Of a stretch of 64,000 nt of DNA, positions 33,355 through 42,289 are shown in pieces. The stretch's first letter is position 1; every line of letters starts with the position of its first letter. The notes below the pieces were generated by a model. The model saw only the letters and a list, made by a program, of their open reading frames with translations, was not told where the DNA came from and did no database searches. The stretch comes from BOG-908 sp964244615 (GTDB taxonomy: Bacteria > Pseudomonadota > Alphaproteobacteria > Acetobacterales > Acetobacteraceae): contig CAXTJP010000004.1 in NCBI GenBank assembly GCA_964244615.1, positions 21,264 to 85,263 on the forward strand, written 5' to 3'. The position numbers and the translations under genes were made by a program.

Positions 33355-34572
33355 CTACCCCAAAGCCCGCTCGATCAGCGCCTCGTAAGCCCGGATGTAC
33401 TCGTCCATTCCAAGGTTCGCCTCCGCCCAGGCCCGCGCCGCCGCCCGCAGCCGCCGCGCTAGCCGCGTGTCCTCGAGCATCTCCAGCACCCGGTCGGCAA
33501 CGACGTCGGGCTGCAGGAACGGCGCCAGCAACCCCGTCACCCCATGCTCGACGAACTCGCGCACCGGTGCGGTGTCACTGGCGACGATGGCGCAACCGGC
33601 CGACATCGCCTCACGCAACGACCAGGACGCGACGAACGGGTAGGTCAGGTAGACGTGCACGTCGGAGCGTTGCAGCAGCTTGACGTAGGTTTCGTACTGC
33701 ACCCGACCGGCGAAGTGGACGCGCGAGAGGTCGAGCTTGCCGGCAAGCTCGATCTGCATGTGCTCGCGCCAGGTGCCCTGCGCGGGGCGGGCGCCGTAGC
33801 TGACGCCGTCGCCGCCCACCAGGATGACCTGCGCATCGGGGCGCGCGGCCAGCACCTTGGGCAGCGAGCGCATCATCACGTGAAAGCCGCGATACGGCTC
33901 GAGGTCGCGCACTACGTAGGTGATCAGCTTGTCCGACGGCCGGATTTTGTAGCCGCCGAGCGTCACGACCCGCCGCCGCAACTCGGGGTCGGGCCGGCAA
34001 ACATCCAGGTTCACGCCCTCCGGCAGCACGCTGATGTTGCCCCGCGCCCACAGCGGATAGGTGCTGAGCTGGAACGTCGTCGGCGTCTGCCCGAGGCCCG
34101 GGTTGGCAAGCGCCATCATGTTCACCGCGTTCTTGCCGCGGATGCGCGCTGCCATGTCGGGCAGCGGCGGAAATTCCGGATCGAAGCCCACGTCGTAGCC
34201 GTCCAGGTTGTAAAAAAATTCGTGGTAGCCGAGCAGCGGCACGCCGGGCCAGACGTCGTTGACGTGCAGCATCTCGCCCCAGCCGTGGTGGCCGATGATG
34301 ATGTCCGGCGTGAAGCCCAGCGAGTTGAGGCTGCGCGCGGCACCGGTGACGATGTCTGCCCGCAGCATCGCCAGTTCCAGCTCGCGCGCGTAGGGGTGCC
34401 ACTCGGCCATCGCCGCCCGTGGCACCGCACGCACCAGCTTGCGGACGCCGGGGATCTGGCCGCGCTGTGCCTCGGTGATGAACAGCAGCTCGTGCCGGTT
34501 CTGCGCCGCCAGGTGACGCAGCAGGTGCAGGAACTGCGCCGGGAAGTTCTGGTGGATGAACAGGTATTTCAA
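33355..34572 (-). CDS. Glycosyltransferase family 4
   Basis: A 405-residue GT4 enzyme. The start is a TTG at 34572, giving LKYLFIHQNFPAQFLHLLRHL, the conserved beginning of a GT4 subgroup that normally reads MKxLFIHQNFPGQF; the longer frame upstream is a shadow of the next gene. Later motifs: LPEGVNLDVCRPD, VRDLEPYRGFHVMMRSL, VHVYLTYPFVASWSLREAMS and the EX7E region. It is likely to take part in EPS or surface-glycan assembly. It follows the 34637-35752 gene by 64 bp on the same strand. Confidence 0.85.
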   Translation of the reverse strand: MKYLFIHQNFPAQFLHLLRHLAAQNRHELLFITEAQRGQIPGVRKLVRAVPRAAMAEWHPYARELELAMLRADIVTGAARSLNSLGFTPDIIIGHHGWGEMLHVNDVWPGVPLLGYHEFFYNLDGYDVGFDPEFPPLPDMAARIRGKNAVNMMALANPGLGQTPTTFQLSTYPLWARGNISVLPEGVNLDVCRPDPELRRRVVTLGGYKIRPSDKLITYVVRDLEPYRGFHVMMRSLPKVLAARPDAQVILVGGDGVSYGARPAQGTWREHMQIELAGKLDLSRVHFAGRVQYETYVKLLQRSDVHVYLTYPFVASWSLREAMSAGCAIVASDTAPVREFVEHGVTGLLAPFLQPDVVADRVLEMLEDTRLARRLRAAARAWAEANLGMDEYIRAYEALIERALG

Positions 34573-34636
34573 GATCGTCCGCCGACCAGGCGGCGCTCTC
34601 TCGCCCCGCGGGCAAGCCCGGCCCGAATGCCGCCGC

Positions 34637-35752
34637 TCACCGCTTGCTGCGGGGCGGCGCCTTGACCGAAGACGGCGCCTTGGCGCGCGGCGCCGGCTTG
34701 GCGGCCGGCGTTTCAACCGGGGCCTTTGCCCGCTTCGTCTTCGCGCTCTCGGCCGGGGCCGGCTCCGGCTCCGGCTGGCCACGCGCCACCACCTTGATCT
34801 CGAACGCCTCCAGCGGGGACATGCTCTCCGCCTGGCAAGGTTCGCCGTTGTCGAGCGGGCCGACCTTGGTGCCGTCCACGAAGCTGGCGCTGACCACGCA
34901 GTCGAAACGCTCGGCGGCCTCGCCCCGCAGGCGCATGCGCAGGCCCAGGATCGGCAGGCTCATGCCCCGGCTGCCGCAATACTGCCCGCCTTCCGCCCAA
35001 GGGCTGAGCCAGCCGCGCCCCAGCACCGCCTGGTACTCCACGTCGTTCGGCCCGATCTCGCTTCTCGGCGTGACCGCGAAGCCTTCGATCCAGCGCTTGC
35101 TGTCGGGCTCCCCCATCCAGGTACCGAGCCGCGCCACCACGTCGCCGCGCCCCTGTATGTGCGCGACGATCTCGGCGCTCCCCTCCGCCTCCTCTCCGGT
35201 GGGCTGGGCCGCCGCCGCCGGCGTGTTCTGCGGCTCGGCGCCCGCCCCCGGAGCCTCCACCCGCGCCGCGGCTACGCCCACAGACTGGGCCACCTGGCTC
35301 GGCAGCACGGCCACCGGCTGCAGCCTGACGCCGGCGGGCACCGACAGCGGCGGCAGCGCCCCGCTCTCGGCCAGGCGCAGCACCTGCAGCCGCGGCGCCT
35401 CGGTCTGGCTGTTCGGCGCCTGATATATAGTGACCAGCACCTGCGCCGGCCCGCGCGTCACCCGAACCAACGCCGCCCCGTTCCAGCCGCCGAGCCAGCC
35501 ATCGTCGCGAAAGCTGGTGATGGTCACCGCATCCGGCCGGAACACCGGGCCCGGCGGCAGTGAGACGCGCACGCCGGGCAGCCCGGTACCCGGATCGGGA
35601 AGCGCACTGCCGGGCGCGTTGAAGATGCAGAATAGGCCGGAATCGAGCGTCATCAGGTTGCCCGACACCTTCAACTCGGTCACGAGTCGCTGGGGCTGGC
35701 TCGCCGTGGCGCCGGCGTTCACCGCGGTCTTCTGGTCACTCACGCTGATCAT
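34637..35752 (-). CDS. Protein of unknown function with ChW-like C-terminal half
   Basis: A 371-residue protein, ATG at 35752, no signal peptide. It has two globular parts: residues about 20-135 (LVTELKVSGNLMTL to LQVLRLAESG) and about 190-315. The second contains WIEGFAVTP, VEYQAVLGRGWLSPWAEGG and SRGMSLPILGLRMRL, a layout similar to clostridial hydrophobic (ChW) repeats. A basic, Ala/Pro/Lys-rich tail of about 45 residues follows. I do not recognise a named family. It lies between two glycosyltransferase genes on the same strand, so a glycan-related role is possible. Confidence 0.68.
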   Translation of the reverse strand: MISVSDQKTAVNAGATASQPQRLVTELKVSGNLMTLDSGLFCIFNAPGSALPDPGTGLPGVRVSLPPGPVFRPDAVTITSFRDDGWLGGWNGAALVRVTRGPAQVLVTIYQAPNSQTEAPRLQVLRLAESGALPPLSVPAGVRLQPVAVLPSQVAQSVGVAAARVEAPGAGAEPQNTPAAAAQPTGEEAEGSAEIVAHIQGRGDVVARLGTWMGEPDSKRWIEGFAVTPRSEIGPNDVEYQAVLGRGWLSPWAEGGQYCGSRGMSLPILGLRMRLRGEAAERFDCVVSASFVDGTKVGPLDNGEPCQAESMSPLEAFEIKVVARGQPEPEPAPAESAKTKRAKAPVETPAAKPAPRAKAPSSVKAPPRSKR

Positions 35753-35849
35753 CCAACTCTAATGAGAACAACACGCTGGGCGGTCTATCGTACGTGCCGC
35801 GCAACATAGCGGCAAGGTGTGCCAGCCGCCAATACCACCCTGGCTTGCA

Positions 35850-38828
35850 TCACAGCGAGAGCAGCACTTCGTTCACGCGCGTGGCAGGAAGGCCGAGCGG
35901 CAACACCCAGCCCGCCCCGGACTGCCGAACCCGATCGGCCGGCGTGCCGATATCGAACACCGCCGCCGACAGACCGGCCGACCAGACGTCGCTCAGCGCG
36001 TAGCACCAGGTCTCCGGCCAGACCGAAGGCAGGAAGCCGAGCTGCGCCTCCTGCGACGCGATCAGGGACGCCGCCTCGCTGCGCCGGAACTCGCCGGTGA
36101 CAAACACCCGTCCGGTCTGCAGCAGCGCCTCGTCATCGCTGGTGTAGCCGACCACCACGAATCGCAGGTGCAGGTTGCGTGCCGCCGCATCGCGTGCACA
36201 GGCGAGGAGCACTTCGAAGCCCTTCTCGAGCCCGATCGCACCCACCACCGCCACCAGCCGCTCGCCCGACGACGGACGGACAGTTGCACGGCGGAACGGC
36301 ACCGCCGGCTCCCAAGGCCGGATGTGCGGAACGGCCCCCGGAACATGGCGCACGACCCGCCTGGACACGTCGGCGGACGGCACGACGACGCGCCCGGCGC
36401 GCCGGAAATCGGCAGCGCTGCGTTGGCGCAGGGCCGCCGGCGCCACCGGGTCGTCGATGCCCCTGCCCCATTGCGACAGGCAAGCCTCGCAGACGCTGGC
36501 CGGCGCCTCGCCGCAGAACCGACCCTCGCCGGTGACGAAGGACAGGCGCGCGCAGAACCAGCCATAATCGTGCACCCACACGTCGTAGCGCACACCGAGC
36601 GCCCCCAGCAGGTGCAGCACGCTGTGGTCATGACCGAGCAGGTGGTGCAATTCGGCAGAAACGGGGTGCCCGGAAGCCAGCAATCGGCGCAGCGCGCCGA
36701 ACTCGGCCGGCATGGCATAGCTGAGGTTTGGATAGCTGTCCTGGCCGTCACCCACGGTGCACAGCCCGTCCTTGGCCTGCAGCACGATCGGGCTCAGCCC
36801 ACGGTCGCGCAGCGTCTGCATCCGCTCGCCGACGATGCGCGTGGTGCCGCCGCCGCCGCCATGCGTGACCAGCAGCACGCTGCCGCCGCCGGCCTGCGCC
36901 TCTGGCCTGGCGCGCCAGCGTTCCACGTCCAGCCGCCGCCGCGCCGGAAACAGCGGGTCGTGCTCGATGAAAGCGGCGACCCTGGCCGCGTATTCCGGGT
37001 GCCGTCGGTCGAGCAGAGCGAGGTTGCGGACCAGCAGGTCACGCCCCGCCCCGCCGAACGACACGCCGCCCCGATGCGACACGAACACGCCGGGGACAGC
37101 CACGTGACGATAGCCCAAGCCCCGCGCACGCTCGCAGAAATCGTTCTCCTCGCCGTAGCCCTGGGCGAACAGCGCCTCCTCGAACGGGCCGGTGGCGTCC
37201 AGGCAATCGCGCCGGATGAACATGCAGAAGCCGTGCGCCGTTGGCACATCCACCAGCAGGCCCGCATTGGCGCGCGCCGCGAGCGCCGCCCACCGGCCTG
37301 TGTCCAGCGCGTCCGGGGCCGGGTTGCTGCCGGCCGGGTCTGGCGTGCTGAAGATGCTGGCCTGGTTGGATAGCGGCGTCGCGGTGCCGATATCGGGCGC
37401 GCTGCAGGCTGCCGCACGCAACACCTCAAGCCAGCCGGGTGCGACCAGCGTGTCGCTGTTCAGCAGCACCACGTGCCGGCCTGACGCAAACCGTATGCCG
37501 GCGTTCACCGCCGCGGGGAACCCACCGGCGACGGGCTTCGAAGCAGCCGGCCGGACCAGCACGATGGCACCGGAGGCCGCCAGCAAGTCCAGCGCGGCGA
37601 CGAGGTCCGCGTCGGGCGAGGAATCGTCGACCACCACGATACGGTGCGGAGCCGAGACCGTGTGCATCACCGAATCCAGGCAATCCAGCGTAGTCTGCAG
37701 TCCGCGATAGACGGGTATCACCACGTCCACGGCCAAGTCGGGTTCGGCGAGGTGGACCACCGGGCCGGCAGACGGCGTCGGCGATGCGACGGTATGCGGC
37801 AACGGGCTGCCCAGCAGATGGCGGCCATCGCTGCCGAACACGTGCACGGTCGATTGGTCCGGCACCGGCAGGCTGAAGCCGCGCAGCCGCGCCAGCGGCC
37901 GGGTACCCTCCACCGGCAGCAACGTGCGCGCGACCACGGCGATCGTCTGATCGGCATGACCGGCGCCGGCGTGCACCACGACGGCAAGCTCCGGGTCCGT
38001 GCCCGGCGATGCGGGGCACCACGCCCAGCCGCTGACAACGCCCTCATAGCGCGCGACAAAGCCCTCCACGCGACGCATTTCGTCCAGTCGCAGCGGGCTG
38101 CCCAGCAGATGGCGCCCGCCCGCGGTGACGGCCAGGCGATGCGCCTGGCGCCATAAGACCGGCAAAACCCGGTGGCTGTCTGCATCCGGCTCGACGACGA
38201 TCGGCTGATCGTCGAGGGCGAGTTCGAGCGGTAGGCCCGAGGCTTCGGCCAGCAGCACACCGTCCCGTACGCCGCACCAACCTGTCAGCCCCGCCTCGCG
38301 CATTGTCCTGTCCGCCACGGACGCCAGAGCCGGCTCGATCGCGTGACCCGACAGCGCACGCTGTGCAGCTTGCTGCGCCTCGGCGAGCTGCCCGATCTGC
38401 AAGCTGGCAGCGGCCAGGCCGGTCCAGCACTCCCGCACATCGTGGGCCTCGGCCATGTCGCGGAACAGCGTTGCGGCCCCGGCCGCGTCGCCGGTGTCAA
38501 GGCGGAGGCAGGCCAGCGCGAAACACAGATTCTGGTCTGACGGCGCCATTCGGTGAGCGCGCCCAAGCCAAGCCAGAGCAGCCCTGAGGTCGCCGGCTGC
38601 GGCCAGCGTCTCGCCCTTGTCCCAGGCCGCCCGCGCCCGAGCGCGGGCGGCGTCCAGGTCGAGCACCGGCTTGTCCTGCATAGGACGTGGGGTCGCTGGC
38701 GCATCCCGACGGAAGCCCGAAGGCAGATGGCGGGAGATGGCGGCGCGTGTCGCCTCCGCGCCGCCCGGGGCGGGGCGGGATTCTGCTGCCAGCCCGCCGA
38801 TCTCGATGGTGTCGACGGCGCCTGCCAT
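35850..38828 (-). CDS. Large TPR-GT2-GT4 multidomain glycosyltransferase
   Basis: About 992 residues from the ATG at 38828; a TTG at 38849 (3 bp after the upstream gene) and an ATG at 38681 are alternatives. Domains in order: a short TPR/SEL-like region (about residues 60-170, ALAWLGRAHRMAPSDQNLCF); a middle module bracketed by two copies of GRHLLGSPL with VSGWAWCPASPG between; a GT2 domain (VDVVIPVYRGLQTTLDCLDS, VVVDDSSPDADL, LNSDTLV); and a C-terminal GT4-like domain (VLLVTHGGGGGTTR, VVGAIGLEKGFEVLL, FLPSVWPETWCYALSDVW). One polypeptide could add two successive sugars. It follows the SEL1 gene closely in the same operon. Confidence 0.82.
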   Translation of the reverse strand: MAGAVDTIEIGGLAAESRPAPGGAEATRAAISRHLPSGFRRDAPATPRPMQDKPVLDLDAARARARAAWDKGETLAAAGDLRAALAWLGRAHRMAPSDQNLCFALACLRLDTGDAAGAATLFRDMAEAHDVRECWTGLAAASLQIGQLAEAQQAAQRALSGHAIEPALASVADRTMREAGLTGWCGVRDGVLLAEASGLPLELALDDQPIVVEPDADSHRVLPVLWRQAHRLAVTAGGRHLLGSPLRLDEMRRVEGFVARYEGVVSGWAWCPASPGTDPELAVVVHAGAGHADQTIAVVARTLLPVEGTRPLARLRGFSLPVPDQSTVHVFGSDGRHLLGSPLPHTVASPTPSAGPVVHLAEPDLAVDVVIPVYRGLQTTLDCLDSVMHTVSAPHRIVVVDDSSPDADLVAALDLLAASGAIVLVRPAASKPVAGGFPAAVNAGIRFASGRHVVLLNSDTLVAPGWLEVLRAAACSAPDIGTATPLSNQASIFSTPDPAGSNPAPDALDTGRWAALAARANAGLLVDVPTAHGFCMFIRRDCLDATGPFEEALFAQGYGEENDFCERARGLGYRHVAVPGVFVSHRGGVSFGGAGRDLLVRNLALLDRRHPEYAARVAAFIEHDPLFPARRRLDVERWRARPEAQAGGGSVLLVTHGGGGGTTRIVGERMQTLRDRGLSPIVLQAKDGLCTVGDGQDSYPNLSYAMPAEFGALRRLLASGHPVSAELHHLLGHDHSVLHLLGALGVRYDVWVHDYGWFCARLSFVTGEGRFCGEAPASVCEACLSQWGRGIDDPVAPAALRQRSAADFRRAGRVVVPSADVSRRVVRHVPGAVPHIRPWEPAVPFRRATVRPSSGERLVAVVGAIGLEKGFEVLLACARDAAARNLHLRFVVVGYTSDDEALLQTGRVFVTGEFRRSEAASLIASQEAQLGFLPSVWPETWCYALSDVWSAGLSAAVFDIGTPADRVRQSGAGWVLPLGLPATRVNEVLLSL

Positions 38829-38852
38829 AGAGCCCGGACGGCTCGGCAATCG

Positions 38853-40637
38853 CTAGTTCAGCGCCGAACGCAGAAGCGCCGGCTCCGCAGCCTCGGGCTC
38901 CAAGCGCTCGAGGTCGGCGCCAGCGTCCTCAAGCCCGCCGGACCGGGCCCGCTCCAGCCAGGCCCGCGCCTCGTGCAGATCCCGAACCCCGCCCAGGCCC
39001 CGGGCCAGAAACCGGCCCAGCATCATCTGCGCGTGCAGGTGGCCCTTCTCCGCCGCCAGACGGTACCAACGCCTGGCATCGTTCCGGTCTTCGGGCACCT
39101 CGTGGCCACCGCCCAGCATGGCGCCCATGGCGAACATGGCACCGGCATGGCCCTGATCGGCGGCCTGCCGAAACAGGCGGAGAGATTCGACGTGGTCGCG
39201 TGCGCCACCCGTGCCGTTCAACGACATCTCGGCGAGCGCGACGACCGCATCCACCATCCCGGCGCCGGCGGCCTTTGCGATCCAAAGCCGGCCTTCCGCA
39301 GGGTCGGCCTCCAGGCCGCGCCCTTCCGACAGCATGCGGCCGTACCAATACTGCGCGTTGACCACGCCGTCGGCCGCGCGACGCAGCCACAGGATGGCAC
39401 GCCGGTCGTCACGCGCCACGCCCACGCCTTCGGCGAGACATACGCCCAGGTTGAACGCCGCCACCAAATCTCCGGAACCGGCCGACGTCTCGAACAGCTG
39501 GCGGGTCAGTCTACCATCGTCGCTCGAACCGGTGCCGGACAGCAGCAGGTTCGCGAGGTCGGCCTGGGCCTGCCGGTCGCCGCCCTCCGCCGCACGACGA
39601 AACCAACGCCCCGCCTCTTCCGGGTCACGATGCACGCCGGCACCAGTCAGGAACAACAGGCCGAGCGCGCGCGATGCCGCGGGGTGGCCCGCCTCAGCGG
39701 CCCGGGTGTACCATATTGCCGCCTCGGCGTAGTTAGGCGGCAGGTCGCCACCGCGTGCGTAGATGTCCCCGACCAGGGCAGCCGCTTCGCGATCGCCGGC
39801 ATTCGCGGCGCGACGCAGCCAGGATTCGCCGTCGACCAGGTTGCAGGGCACGCCGCGGCCCTCCAGCAGAGCCAGGCCCCACCGCGCCTGGCCGCTGCGT
39901 ACGTTTTTCTCGGCGGCTTGCTTGTAGTAGCTCGCCGCCATCTCCAGGCTGGCCGGAAGACCGGCGCCCCGCTCGTGCATCACGCCCAGCAGGTAGATGG
40001 CGGTGGGCAATCCCGCGTCTGCCGCCTTCTTCAAGGCTGCTGCGGCGGCGGCATGCGTCTCGAAATCCGCCGCGGAGCGGAGGAGCGACAGGCCGCGGCC
40101 CAGAAATCCCTGGGGGCAGTCTGCAGCCGCAGACCGTTCGTACCAACGATCCGCCTCTTCGAGGTCGCGCATCCCCTCCGGACCGGAGGTCAGGATGTAG
40201 CCGAGCAGCGCCTGTGCTTCGGGCGCTCCCCCTTCCGCGCCGGTGCGCGCCCATTTCAGGGCAGCCCGAAAATCCGGCTCGTCACCGGTTGTGGTCGAAG
40301 CTCTGGCGAAAAGCTCGGTGCCGGGTGCAGCCTGGCTGCCGCGACCCGCAAGCCCATAGAGATAGAGGGTCGCCAGCAGCGTCTGCGCCTCGAGCCAGCC
40401 GCCCTGTGCCGCCCGCTCCAGCCATTCCGAGCCATCCCGACGGCTTACCGGGACGCCCAGCCCCTTCATGTAGGCTCGGCCAACCCAGAATTGTGCCTCG
40501 GGCAAACCGGCCCGAGCCGCGCGGGTCAATAGCGGGAAAGCCCGTCGGTGATGGCCAGACTCGAAGAGCTTCACGCCACGTTTCAAAGCTGCCGCGGGCG
40601 AGCCTGCCGAAGCTATGCGATCGATGATCGTCAGCAT
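38853..40637 (-). CDS. SEL1-repeat protein
   Basis: A 594-residue protein made almost wholly of about fourteen SEL1-type repeats of 36 residues (for example AQFWVGRAYMKGLGVPV, AIYLLGVMHERGAGLP, ALGLLFLTGAGVHRDP). No signal peptide is seen. SEL1 proteins are protein-protein scaffolds; here the gene sits between the type I secretion genes and a large glycosyltransferase, hinting at a scaffold for secretion or glycosylation. It is separated from the HlyD gene by 164 bp that carry a strong hairpin. Confidence 0.85.
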   Translation of the reverse strand: MLTIIDRIASAGSPAAALKRGVKLFESGHHRRAFPLLTRAARAGLPEAQFWVGRAYMKGLGVPVSRRDGSEWLERAAQGGWLEAQTLLATLYLYGLAGRGSQAAPGTELFARASTTTGDEPDFRAALKWARTGAEGGAPEAQALLGYILTSGPEGMRDLEEADRWYERSAAADCPQGFLGRGLSLLRSAADFETHAAAAAALKKAADAGLPTAIYLLGVMHERGAGLPASLEMAASYYKQAAEKNVRSGQARWGLALLEGRGVPCNLVDGESWLRRAANAGDREAAALVGDIYARGGDLPPNYAEAAIWYTRAAEAGHPAASRALGLLFLTGAGVHRDPEEAGRWFRRAAEGGDRQAQADLANLLLSGTGSSDDGRLTRQLFETSAGSGDLVAAFNLGVCLAEGVGVARDDRRAILWLRRAADGVVNAQYWYGRMLSEGRGLEADPAEGRLWIAKAAGAGMVDAVVALAEMSLNGTGGARDHVESLRLFRQAADQGHAGAMFAMGAMLGGGHEVPEDRNDARRWYRLAAEKGHLHAQMMLGRFLARGLGGVRDLHEARAWLERARSGGLEDAGADLERLEPEAAEPALLRSALN

Positions 40638-40699
40638 GAATAAGGCGGATCCTGAACGTCTCGGGTTGAGTGTCGGGGGCCAGTTAACCTCAGGAAAGT

Positions 40700-40729
40700 G
40701 TCGGAGAGATGAACGCTCATCTCTCCGAC
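40700..40729. terminator. Perfect 13-bp stem hairpin between hlyD-like and SEL1 genes
   Basis: The 13-base arm GTCGGAGAGATGA (40700-40712), a 4-base loop ACGC and the exact complementary arm (40717-40729) lie 73 bp beyond the stop of the HlyD-family gene. On the minus strand the stem is followed by ACTTTCC, only a short T run, so termination may be partial or factor-assisted; it could also stabilise mRNA 3' ends. Confidence 0.65.
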
Positions 40730-40801
40730 CACCCTCTCTCCACCCACGAGATCAGCGGTCCCGGCCGACCTGGCGCGGGACGTTGCGCCCGGTCTCGCCC
40801 A

Positions 40802-42286
40802 TCAGGTCGGCTCGCGCATACCCGTCTTGATCACCGGCATCATGCGCTCGATCAGGTACTCCCAGATCGTACGCTGTCCGACCTTGATGTCAGCCTCGAC
40901 GGGCATGCCGGGAATGATGTGCATGTCCTTGGGAAGGTGGCGGAACGCCAGCCGGTCGAGGCTCACGCGCACGTCGTAGAAATACGGGCTTGTCGGCTGC
41001 TGCCCAGTGAACACGGCGTTAGAGGTTGTGCCAGCGCTGGTTGCCGTGTTGCTGGACGGGCTGCTGCCGGTCAGGAAGCTGTCGGCACTGACCAGGCGAA
41101 CGCTGCCCTCGCCGGACCCGAACCTGGAAAATGGAAAGGCGTCGAACTTCACCTGGACCGGCTGGCCGTTCTCGACGAAGCCTGCCTCGTCGCCGGTCAT
41201 CTGCCCGTCGATCTCGAGCGGTGCGTTAAGCGGAACCAGAGTGAAAAAGGTCTGGCCGGGCTGCAGGATCGCACCCACCGAAACCGACGCCACCGACAGC
41301 ACCGTCGAATCCTGCTCGGCGCGCAGGTCGATCAGCTTGCTGCCAAGCGCTGCGTGTTCTAGTTGGCTGCGATACGTCGCCAACTGCACGCTGTCGCTTG
41401 TGACGGTCTGCGAGACGTCGGCGAACCACTGCTGATTGTAGTTGTCGAGCTGCCCCTTCAGGGCCGCCGCGTTCTGCCGCGCATTCTCCGCCTGCTGCAC
41501 GCTCGACAGCACCTGACGCTCGGATTCAAGGCGCTGGGTGACGGCGGCCAGCGTGTTGATCCTGCTGCCAACCTGATCATGCTCCAGCTGAACCCGCATC
41601 TTCTCCACGTCGACCGCGACGCCCGTTTCCTTGGCGTATTGGCGTATGTCGGCATCGGACTGCGCAGCCAGGGCGTTCTGGGCGTTCATCTGCCCCTGAT
41701 AGTAGCGCAGCTCGGCTTCGCGTGCTGCGGCGCGCTGGGCGTAGATCCCCTCCTGCACCAGGGCCCCCGGGGTCAGGTGTTGCGGGCGATAGGGCGTCTG
41801 CTGATTCTCGGCGTTCAGGCGGTCTATCTCGGTCTGGTAACGATCGACCTGTTCTAGGGCCGCGTTGTTGTCGGCGGTCGTCAGGGTCGGATCCAACTGG
41901 GCCAGCAGCTGCCCCTTGCGGACGATGTCGCCCGCTGAGACGGCAATGGTCTTGACGATGGCGGTGTTGAACGGCTGCACGACGATCTCGGGGACCATCG
42001 AGATTACCTTGCCGGTCGCCACCACCGTCCGGTCTACCGAAATGACGGCGAACAGGAAGAAGATGATCATCACCATCGAGCAGGTCAGGGTGACCACGCT
42101 GCGCGCCGCGCGCTTGGCGGGCACGCCGGCCAGGGCCAGCGACGGCGAGTAGAACTCCATCAGCTCGGCCGGCGTATCGTCCCCGCCGCGCCGGACCCGG
42201 CCTGAGAACATTCCGGAGAACAGGCCCGGCTTCGCAGGCGGCGTCTCGGTGGTGGGCGCAGGTGTCGGAGTGGTGGTGACAGACAT
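40802..42286 (-). CDS. HlyD family type I secretion periplasmic adaptor
   Basis: A 494-residue membrane fusion protein. One transmembrane helix (about residues 66-86) follows a cytoplasmic N-terminus; a lipoyl-type strand (VVQPFNTAIVKTIAVSAGD), a long coiled coil (about 125-315) and a beta domain (LEIDGQMTGDEAGFVENGQ) follow. It would bridge the ABC transporter to an outer-membrane TolC-like channel, which is not encoded in the window. ATG at 42286 with GGGGAG upstream, 3 bp after the ABC gene stop. The natural substrate candidate is the RTX protein at 24350-27703. Confidence 0.92.
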   Translation of the reverse strand: MSVTTTPTPAPTTETPPAKPGLFSGMFSGRVRRGGDDTPAELMEFYSPSLALAGVPAKRAARSVVTLTCSMVMIIFFLFAVISVDRTVVATGKVISMVPEIVVQPFNTAIVKTIAVSAGDIVRKGQLLAQLDPTLTTADNNAALEQVDRYQTEIDRLNAENQQTPYRPQHLTPGALVQEGIYAQRAAAREAELRYYQGQMNAQNALAAQSDADIRQYAKETGVAVDVEKMRVQLEHDQVGSRINTLAAVTQRLESERQVLSSVQQAENARQNAAALKGQLDNYNQQWFADVSQTVTSDSVQLATYRSQLEHAALGSKLIDLRAEQDSTVLSVASVSVGAILQPGQTFFTLVPLNAPLEIDGQMTGDEAGFVENGQPVQVKFDAFPFSRFGSGEGSVRLVSADSFLTGSSPSSNTATSAGTTSNAVFTGQQPTSPYFYDVRVSLDRLAFRHLPKDMHIIPGMPVEADIKVGQRTIWEYLIERMMPVIKTGMREPT

Positions 42287-42289
42287 GGC

